From Bacteroidota bacterium (GTDB lineage Bacteria; Bacteroidota; Bacteroidia; Chitinophagales; Chitinophagaceae), in contig VBAT01000010.1 of assembly GCA_005884665.1 (NCBI GenBank), positions 61,819-125,818 of the forward strand: 64,000 nucleotides of DNA, written 5' to 3'. The translations under genes and the position numbers were made by a program. The notes below the pieces were generated by a model. That model was given only the letters and a program-made list of their open reading frames with translations. It did no database searches and had not been told where the DNA came from. Positions 56,039 through 62,827 of the stretch are shown in pieces (the first letter of the stretch is position 1; the number at the start of each line of letters is the position of its first letter).

Positions 56039-57016
56039 ATGCCTGATAAGAAGTTTGTGCCGGTCATGATCACGCCTTTCAATTTAAAGGCGAAGGTTGA
56101 TCTCGATGCCGTCAGCACATTGATCGATTTTTATCTTGCTGCTGGCGTAAAAGGCTTTTTTGCTAATTGTCTCAGCAGTGAGATGTACAGCATTACCGAA
56201 GACGAACGATTACAACTGACCGAACACGTGGTACGGTACGTTAATGGCCGGGTACCGGTGGTGGCTACTTCATCGTTCGGGTTGACGATCGAAGACAAGG
56301 CAGAATTTACCAAAAAGATACATGATACAGGGATTGATGCCGCAATCCTGATTACCGGTCACTATGCGAATGTCGAAGACAGTGATGAAATACTGCTTCG
56401 CAATTTTGATAAGATGTTTAAACTAACTGGCAACATTCCACTGGGAATGTATGAATGCCCGGCACCCTACAAACGGATATTGGGTACGGAGGTATTCAGG
56501 ACATTATTATCTTCAAACCGGTTTGTATATCATAAAGACACTTCAATTAGTTTAGATAGCGTAAAAGCAAAACTTGAGGTCGTAAAATCAGCCGACAGTA
56601 AATTTGAATTTTATGATGCTCATTCGCCCAATGGAATGTATTCATTGCAAATGGGAGCCAGGGGAATGTCATCTATTTCAGGGAATTTTTATCCCGAGAT
56701 ATTGGTATGGATGGTGAACAATGCTACTAACCCTGACAAACAGGAGGAAGTGAAATGGTTGCAATCGGAGATCACCCGTGTGGATCCGCTGATTCATGTC
56801 GCTTACCCAATGAGTGCAAAATATTTCCTCCGTAAGAGGGGTCTGCCTGTCAGGACGATCAGCCGGGCGACGGCGCTGGAACTTACACCCCAGCAAAAGC
56901 AAACACTTGATGAGATTTATGATAGCTTTCAGACCTGGTGCGAAAAATTGGGGACCAGGCCTGTGGACGTTGCAAGCCTGTTATTACCCAAGGTGCCGTT
57001 AGATCCTGCCATATAA
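56039..57016 (+). CDS. DapA-family pyruvate aldolase, divergent (copy 1)
   Basis: 325 residues, a (beta/alpha)8 class I aldolase of the dihydrodipicolinate synthase/N-acetylneuraminate lyase superfamily. The Schiff-base Lys166 (VYHKDTS) and Tyr138 (GMYECPAPYKR) are present. The GTTGE loop that binds the pyruvyl carboxylate is replaced by NCLSSEMYS. The family makes or breaks C-C bonds between pyruvate and an aldehyde. With a second DapA homologue in the same operon, the two probably take different 2-keto-3-deoxy acids. It is proposed to act on an ulosonate such as Dha or Kdo; this is inference. Cytosolic. Confidence 0.88.
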   Translation: MPDKKFVPVMITPFNLKAKVDLDAVSTLIDFYLAAGVKGFFANCLSSEMYSITEDERLQLTEHVVRYVNGRVPVVATSSFGLTIEDKAEFTKKIHDTGIDAAILITGHYANVEDSDEILLRNFDKMFKLTGNIPLGMYECPAPYKRILGTEVFRTLLSSNRFVYHKDTSISLDSVKAKLEVVKSADSKFEFYDAHSPNGMYSLQMGARGMSSISGNFYPEILVWMVNNATNPDKQEEVKWLQSEITRVDPLIHVAYPMSAKYFLRKRGLPVRTISRATALELTPQQKQTLDEIYDSFQTWCEKLGTRPVDVASLLLPKVPLDPAI

Positions 57017-57030
57017 TTTGAACAAATAAA

Positions 57031-58179
57031 ATGCAAGATAACGAACTGAAGATATTTTTTCCGGGCAAACTTGTTTTTGGTAATGGATCATTGAAACATC
57101 TTGCGGAAGACGTATTGGAATTGAAACCATTGAAAGTTTTTATTGCCACCATTGCACCCTTAAAAGAGGCTATCGCTGATTTCATAATAAAGCTGGAGCA
57201 AAACCAGGTTACAGTTCTGTCGGATTCTTCCATTGTGCAGGAGCCATCGTTCAGTGATTTTGAAAAGCTGATGAAGACGGTAACGCCATTCAATCCTGAT
57301 ATGGTAATTGGAATTGGTGGTGGAAGTGTACTGGATATCGCCAAGCTGGTGGCAGTACAGTTGGAAAATGAGCAGTCGCTGAAAGAGTATGTTGGCATTG
57401 GGTTATTGAAAGGAAGAAAAAAGAAGTTGATCTGCGTTCCTGCCACTTCAGGTACAGGCAGCGAAGTATCACCGAATGCAATATTAGTTGACGATGATAA
57501 CCAGAAGAAGGGAATCGTTAGTCCCTATCTTGTCCCGGACATTGTGTATGTTGACCCAATGCTCACCGTTTCTGTTCCTCCGGCCATAACCGCGGCAACC
57601 GGTATCGATGCGCTGACACATTGCCTGGAGGCATATACTAATAAATTTGCTTTGCCTTTTATCGATATGTATGCGTACATGGGAATGCAGCTGATCGCGG
57701 CCAATATTGAAACGGCCGTGAAAGACGGAAATAACCTGGAGGCAAGAATACAGGTAGCCATGGGCAGTTTGTTGGGCGGGTTTTGCCTCGGACCCGTAAA
57801 TACCGCGGGCGTTCATGCTTTATCCTATCCATTGGGAAGTATGTTTCACCTTGCGCATGGGTTATCCAACGCATTGTTGCTGCCTTACGTAATGGAGTAC
57901 AATGTTCCAGCTGCTGTAAAACGGTATGCAGAAGTGGCAATAGCTTTGGGTTGTGAAAGGCAAAAAGATGATAAAGCGACTGCTTGTGCGGGTGTGCAAA
58001 AAATAAAAGAACTGATCAAAGCTTGTGGACTTCCTTTAAGATTAAGAGAAGTGAATGTGCCCGGGTCAGCTATCCCTGCAATGGCCGCCGATGCGATGAA
58101 GATCCAACGTCTACTAAAAAATAACCCGCGACTGATAGAAGAAAAAGATGCAATCGAAATTTATAAGGCCGCTTACTGA
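57031..58179 (+). CDS. Iron-containing alcohol dehydrogenase (group III)
   Basis: 382 residues. The NAD-binding GIGGGSVLDIAK and all four metal ligands are visible: Asp and His in GIDALTHCLEAY, and two His 14 residues apart in VHALSYPLGSMFHLAHG, matching FucO spacing. Group III includes 1,2-propanediol, maleylacetate and 4-hydroxybutyrate dehydrogenases; the last reduces a C4 aldehyde-acid. Between two aldolase genes and before a C4 acid-sugar kinase, reduction of a tetruronate to a tetronate is the proposed role. Its TGA overlaps the next ATG (TGATG). Confidence 0.9.
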   Translation: MQDNELKIFFPGKLVFGNGSLKHLAEDVLELKPLKVFIATIAPLKEAIADFIIKLEQNQVTVLSDSSIVQEPSFSDFEKLMKTVTPFNPDMVIGIGGGSVLDIAKLVAVQLENEQSLKEYVGIGLLKGRKKKLICVPATSGTGSEVSPNAILVDDDNQKKGIVSPYLVPDIVYVDPMLTVSVPPAITAATGIDALTHCLEAYTNKFALPFIDMYAYMGMQLIAANIETAVKDGNNLEARIQVAMGSLLGGFCLGPVNTAGVHALSYPLGSMFHLAHGLSNALLLPYVMEYNVPAAVKRYAEVAIALGCERQKDDKATACAGVQKIKELIKACGLPLRLREVNVPGSAIPAMAADAMKIQRLLKNNPRLIEEKDAIEIYKAAY

Positions 58180-59087
58180 TGAGAAAGAATAAAAGATACA
58201 AAGGAGTTATTATTCCGGCTATCACGCCGCTAAGCGCCAACTATCAATTGGATGAAAGGGCAGTAGAAAAAATATTTGCCAATTTTTACCATCACGACGT
58301 ATCCCCTTTTATTTTAGGTACTACTGGCGAGGCGGTTTCATTACCTATAGAAATTAAGAAGGCGTTTGTCAGGAAAGCTGCCGCAATAAAAAAGAGTAAT
58401 ACCGTTTTATATGCCGGTATTTCATCGGATTGTTTTAATGATTCGGTAGATTTTGCAAAGTTTTGTTTTGATAACGCAGTGGACGCGGTGGCAGCAACCC
58501 TGCCATCTTATTACACCTTATCTGAAAGCCAGATGAAAAGATATTTCATTGACCTGGCTGAGGCTATAAAAGCGCCAGTGATCATTTACAACATTCCGGC
58601 TACTACCCATATGAGCATCCCACTTACGCTTATTGATGAATTGAGCCGTCATCCCAATATAGTCGCCACCAAGGATTCAGAACGAAACGAAGAACGGTTG
58701 CTACAATCGCTGGCGTTATGGAAGGATCGAGAGGATTTTGGACATTTCCTGGGATGGGCAGCAAGATCTGCCAGCGCATTGATTGGTGGGAGCGATGGAA
58801 TAATCCCGAGTACCGGCAATTTGGTTCCCGAAATATATTCAGTCATGCTAAAAGCGGTTGATGAAGATGACCATGTTAAGGCCTATGAGATGCAGCAGTT
58901 ATCTGATGTCTATGGCGACCTGTACCAGGGTGGAAAAACATTAGGGGAGAGCTTATGGGCTTTAAAAGTATTGATGAAAGAAAAAGGTTTATGCGAAGCG
59001 ATAGTAATGCCGCCATTGCAATCATTGCCAACCGAGGAAACTAAATTGAAAGAAGGAATTCGGAACTTGCGCTTCAGTACAAATTAA
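58179..59087 (+). CDS. DapA-family pyruvate aldolase, canonical motifs (copy 2)
   Basis: 302 residues. Typical family motifs: ILGTTGEAVSL (pyruvate-binding loop), IIYNIPATTHMS with Tyr137 and VATKDSE with Schiff-base Lys165. The late GGSDGIIPSTGNLVPEIY is also standard. The length is normal for dihydrodipicolinate synthase, 2-keto-3-deoxygluconate aldolase and N-acetylneuraminate lyase. Lysine biosynthesis is unlikely here because the gene is coupled to a sugar-acid operon. A 2-keto-3-deoxy sugar-acid aldolase is the best call; substrate not determinable. It overlaps the preceding gene by one base. Confidence 0.9.
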   Translation: MRKNKRYKGVIIPAITPLSANYQLDERAVEKIFANFYHHDVSPFILGTTGEAVSLPIEIKKAFVRKAAAIKKSNTVLYAGISSDCFNDSVDFAKFCFDNAVDAVAATLPSYYTLSESQMKRYFIDLAEAIKAPVIIYNIPATTHMSIPLTLIDELSRHPNIVATKDSERNEERLLQSLALWKDREDFGHFLGWAARSASALIGGSDGIIPSTGNLVPEIYSVMLKAVDEDDHVKAYEMQQLSDVYGDLYQGGKTLGESLWALKVLMKEKGLCEAIVMPPLQSLPTEETKLKEGIRNLRFSTN

Positions 59088-59101
59088 AATCAGTATAAAA
59101 G

Positions 59102-60133
59102 ATGGCAGGAAAGCCGATCATAGCAATTACAATGGGCGACCCTGCCAGCATTGGGCCGGAAATAGCGGTAAAAGCATTGCTTGAAAGGAAGATCCATGAA
59201 ATATGTAAACCCTTTTTAACCGGTGATGCATCTGTTTTTGAAGATATTATTGAAAGACTGGAACTTGAAGCAAAAGTGAACGTTATTGATAAAGTGACCG
59301 ATGCAAAATTTGAGTGGGGAACGATCGATGTATTCGACTTGAAAAATGTTGATATAGGTAAATTGGTTTTGGGAGAAATATCTGCCATGTGCGGCGAAGC
59401 ATCTTTCCAGGCAATAAAAAAAGTTATTGAGCTGGCGCTGGCCAAAGAGGTGAATGCTACCGTAACCGGCCCCATTAATAAAAAAGCTATTAACGAAGCA
59501 GGTCATCATTTTGCCGGCCATACAGAAATCTATGCCCATTTTACCGGCACAAAGAAATATGCCATGCTGTTGGTAGAGGACAAAATGAAAGTGATACACG
59601 TGTCAACGCATGTATCGTTGCGACAGGCTTGTGATCTCGTGAAAAAAGAGCGCATCATCGAAGTGACGCAACTATTATATAATGGAATGATCAGCCTGGG
59701 TGAGAAGAACTTAAAAATTGGAATTGCAGGGCTGAATCCACACGCAGGCGACAGCGGTTTATTCGGCACTGAAGATGAGATGGAGATTTTACCGGCGGTG
59801 GAAGAAGCCAGGAAACTCGGGTATGATGTGGAAGGTCCCGTTCCGCCCGACACCTTATTTGCCAAAGCTGCAACTGGGGCTTATGGTGGCGTGGTAGCCA
59901 TGTATCATGACCAGGGACATACTCCTTTTAAGCTGGCCGGCTTCAAATGGAATGCTGAAAAAAAGCAAATGGATAGTGTAAAAGGAGTAAATATAACAAT
60001 GGGCCTGCCTATCATTCGGACATCGGTTGATCATGGTACTGCCTTTGAAATTGCCGGGAAAGGAATTGCCAGTGCAGATGCCATGATACTGGCTATTGAA
60101 AGCGCGGTTCAATTAAGTAAGAATAAAAAATGA
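59102..60133 (+). CDS. PdxA2-like 4-phospho-tetronate dehydrogenase (decarboxylating)
   Basis: 343 residues of the PdxA fold: ITMGDPASIGPEIAVKAL, TGPINKKAINEAGHHFAGHTE, VIHVSTHVSLRQA, GLNPHAGDSGLFG and MYHDQGHTPFKL, including the metal-binding His residues. PdxA proper works in vitamin B6 synthesis. PdxA2 homologues beside DUF1537 kinases oxidise D-threonate or D-erythronate 4-phosphate and decarboxylate it to dihydroxyacetone phosphate. The immediate overlap with a DUF1537 gene (ATGA) places this one in the catabolic group. Cytosolic, NAD-dependent. High confidence for the family, good confidence for the tetronate role. Confidence 0.92.
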   Translation: MAGKPIIAITMGDPASIGPEIAVKALLERKIHEICKPFLTGDASVFEDIIERLELEAKVNVIDKVTDAKFEWGTIDVFDLKNVDIGKLVLGEISAMCGEASFQAIKKVIELALAKEVNATVTGPINKKAINEAGHHFAGHTEIYAHFTGTKKYAMLLVEDKMKVIHVSTHVSLRQACDLVKKERIIEVTQLLYNGMISLGEKNLKIGIAGLNPHAGDSGLFGTEDEMEILPAVEEARKLGYDVEGPVPPDTLFAKAATGAYGGVVAMYHDQGHTPFKLAGFKWNAEKKQMDSVKGVNITMGLPIIRTSVDHGTAFEIAGKGIASADAMILAIESAVQLSKNKK

Positions 60134-61272
60134 TTGTTGTCATTGCAGACGATCTTACAGGCGCGGCTGAATTAGCCGGGATAGGTTTGCGATACAACCT
60201 CGCCACTGAACTATTTATGTCATCTGTACAAACTGATGATGTTCGTGTTTCCCTTTTTGTGGTCTGCACGGATAGCAGATCAATGAATAAAGAAAATGCC
60301 AGGTCAGTTAGTGATCGTATTGCAAAAGAAGTCAGGTTAATGACACCGGATCGCGTATATAAAAAGATTGATTCCGTTTTTCGTGGACATGTACTTGATG
60401 AATTGAAGGCCGAAATGAAGCAGTTGGGATTGAAAAGAGCATTGATAATTGGGGCTAATCCATCATTAGGCCGGACCATTCGTGATGGAAAATATTTCAT
60501 CGATGGAGAACTGATCAGCGAAACCGATTTTGGAACGGATCCCGAATTTGCAATAACTGACTCATCTGTTTTGCGGATGTTACGCGCCGGACCGGACCGG
60601 GTTAGCATGGCAAAACCTACCGATGTTCTGGCCGAAGAAGGAATTGTCGTGGGTGAAGCGGAATCAGGGGATGATATCGTTGCCTGGGCGGAAAAAGTTG
60701 ACAATAGCTGGTTGCTGGCTGGGGCTGGTGATTTTTTCAGCGCGTTACTTGACAGGGAATTTACCCCATCCTTCAAACCCGCAGCCTCTGTCGCTTTACC
60801 GCATTTGTATGTAAGCGGAACAGCATTTGGTAAAAGCCGCGAATTTGTAAAAAACATAAGGCACAAACTAAACTGTGTATCCTATTTAACTCCGGCGATG
60901 ATGGAGACGGGGAGAATAGATAACGAACCCTGGTATGAACAGGTAGTAAGAATGTTAACTGAATACAAAAAGGCCGTTATTGCCATTAATGATGAAGATG
61001 TGAATCCCTGGAACGTATCACCTGTACTCCTGAGAACGGTCATGGCCAGGGTCGTCGCGAGAATCATAGAGAAAGGAGATATCGGCGAGTTGTTTATTGA
61101 GGGTGGTTCAACGGCTGCTGCCGTATTAAACGAGTTAGGCATCAAAAAACTTTCTGCGGTAAATGAATTGCAAAGAGGAGTAGTTCGCATGAAAGCAAAT
61201 AATATGTACATCACTGTTAAACCAGGAAGTTATGAACTGCCCGGAGAAATAAAGCGATTGTACAACGATTGA
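60130..61272 (+). CDS. DUF1537 four-carbon acid-sugar kinase (D-threonate/D-erythronate type)
   Basis: 380 residues, slightly shorter than the usual ~420. The N-terminal substrate domain starts IADDLTGAAELAG and contains YKKIDSVFRGH; the C-terminal nucleotide domain has IEGGSTAAAVLNEL and VKPGSYELPGE. DUF1537 proteins were shown to be ATP-dependent kinases of D-threonate, D-erythronate and L-threonate that work with PdxA2 or related dehydrogenases. The PdxA2 partner here points to D-threonate or D-erythronate rather than L-threonate. Stop and next start are two bases apart. Confidence 0.92.
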   Translation: MIVVIADDLTGAAELAGIGLRYNLATELFMSSVQTDDVRVSLFVVCTDSRSMNKENARSVSDRIAKEVRLMTPDRVYKKIDSVFRGHVLDELKAEMKQLGLKRALIIGANPSLGRTIRDGKYFIDGELISETDFGTDPEFAITDSSVLRMLRAGPDRVSMAKPTDVLAEEGIVVGEAESGDDIVAWAEKVDNSWLLAGAGDFFSALLDREFTPSFKPAASVALPHLYVSGTAFGKSREFVKNIRHKLNCVSYLTPAMMETGRIDNEPWYEQVVRMLTEYKKAVIAINDEDVNPWNVSPVLLRTVMARVVARIIEKGDIGELFIEGGSTAAAVLNELGIKKLSAVNELQRGVVRMKANNMYITVKPGSYELPGEIKRLYND

Positions 61273-61274
61273 CT

Positions 61275-62816
61275 ATGAGCCATCTTCACTTCATAGACTA
61301 TTGCATCATCCTGGTTGTCCTGGGTATTACTTTATACCTGGGCTTTCGCTTTTCCAAAAAACAAAACACTACTGAAAATTATTTTTTATCCAAGGGCAAT
61401 TTTCCATCCTGGGCGCTGGGCCTGTCATTGTTGTCTACATTGATAAGCAGTGTAACATTTTTGGGTTACCCGGCACAGGGTTTTAGCAGCAACTGGATAT
61501 TATTGGTACAGGGCCTGATGGTGCCAATTGTATTGGCAGGCACGATCTGGTTTATAGTTCCTTTGTATAGAAAAGTTATCGGGCTCAGTACCTATGAATA
61601 TTTTGAAAGACGATTTGGGGGGTTTGCCCGGTATTACAGCTCCTTTTCTTTTATCCTTCGCCAGTTTGCAGGAATGGGTACAGTCCTGTACCTGATCGCA
61701 GTGGCCATCAGCAGCATGACTGATATTAAATCATCCTTCGTCCTGGCAGTTGTTGGATTGATATTGATCATCGTTAACCTGAAAGGCGGCATGCAAGCCG
61801 TCATCTGGTTAGATGTTTTCCAGGGATTCATGTTATTTGCCAGTGGCATTATCTGTCTCAGCATTCTGTTACTTTCAATAAAAGGGGGCATACCAGAAGC
61901 GCTTAAAGTAGCATCGGAGAATAACCGGGCAGGCTTCGGTCCTTATGATTTGAAATTAACACAACTCACTTTGATCGTAATGGTGATCAATGGTGCATTT
62001 TATGCTATTCAAAAATATGGCACGGATCAAACTGTGGTGCAACGGTATCTTACCGCTAAAACCGATAAGTCTGCCATCCGCGCTTCCATGTTAGGTATTT
62101 CATTGACCATCCCAATATGGACGATGTTTATGTTTATTGGTACAGCCTTATTTGTATTCTATAAACAACAGGGCCTGCCTGCAGGAACGAAAGCAGAATC
62201 GGTGTTCCCTTATTTTATGATGACGCAATTACCAACAGGTATTCTTGGATTCATAGTCGCCGCATTGATATCAGCCGCTATCTGTAGTCTTAGCGCTGAC
62301 CTTAATTCATTGGCGGCGGTCGGAGTGCAGGATTATTATAAAAAACTAAAACCCAACAGGCCAGATAAGCAATACCTGTTTGTTGGTAAGTCAATGGTTG
62401 TGATTTCAGGTGTTATTGCTGTGGGTATCGGTTGCCTGTACCTGGTGACGGGCAACGAAGGAGTGCTCGGTGTAGTTTTTACATTGTATGCAATCTTCTC
62501 CGGCGGCATTGTCGGTATTTTCCTGCTCGGCCTGTTCAGCGGCAGGGCCAATCGCCAGGGAGTGAACATCGGGATCATCGCCTGTATTTTATTTACAGCC
62601 TGGGCTTTTTTAACGTCGACGCCAATTGGTGTCCATGAAAAAAAATTGCTGTTGGATTTCGGTAAATATAATTTTACGCATCATATATTAATGCTGGGTG
62701 TATATAGTCATTTGGTGGTAATTGGGGTAGGCTATATTGCCAGCCTGTTTTTCCCCAAACCTGCGCTGGATAAAAACTTATTATACAGCAGTTGGAAAGC
62801 AAACCGGCATTTGTAA
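61275..62816 (+). CDS. Sodium:solute symporter (SSS family), copy 2
   Basis: 513 residues from the ATG at 61275; a TTG six bases upstream overlaps the kinase stop and is less likely. About 13 membrane helices with SSS features: GFRFSKKQNTTENYFLSKGNFPSW, TYEYFERRFGGFARYYSS, KYGTDQTVVQRYLTAKTDKSA and ALISAAICSLSADLNSLAAVGV. Similar length and layout to the symporter at 54161, but clearly not a recent duplicate. Being last in the aldolase-kinase operon, it probably imports that pathway's acid sugar. Confidence 0.93.
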   Translation: MSHLHFIDYCIILVVLGITLYLGFRFSKKQNTTENYFLSKGNFPSWALGLSLLSTLISSVTFLGYPAQGFSSNWILLVQGLMVPIVLAGTIWFIVPLYRKVIGLSTYEYFERRFGGFARYYSSFSFILRQFAGMGTVLYLIAVAISSMTDIKSSFVLAVVGLILIIVNLKGGMQAVIWLDVFQGFMLFASGIICLSILLLSIKGGIPEALKVASENNRAGFGPYDLKLTQLTLIVMVINGAFYAIQKYGTDQTVVQRYLTAKTDKSAIRASMLGISLTIPIWTMFMFIGTALFVFYKQQGLPAGTKAESVFPYFMMTQLPTGILGFIVAALISAAICSLSADLNSLAAVGVQDYYKKLKPNRPDKQYLFVGKSMVVISGVIAVGIGCLYLVTGNEGVLGVVFTLYAIFSGGIVGIFLLGLFSGRANRQGVNIGIIACILFTAWAFLTSTPIGVHEKKLLLDFGKYNFTHHILMLGVYSHLVVIGVGYIASLFFPKPALDKNLLYSSWKANRHL

Positions 62817-62827
62817 ATATTGACAAC

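Noticed and set aside
58179-59087. DapA of lysine biosynthesis
   Set aside because: Translationally coupled to an alcohol dehydrogenase and PdxA2 in a sugar-acid operon with a second homologue.
59102-60133. PdxA of vitamin B6 biosynthesis
   Set aside because: The four-base overlap with a DUF1537 kinase and the sugar-acid operon context fit the PdxA2 catabolic role better.
60093-60866. 257-codon antisense frame across the DUF1537 kinase gene
   Set aside because: Serine/asparagine-rich shadow of a clearly recognised kinase; long antisense frames are expected from its codon usage.
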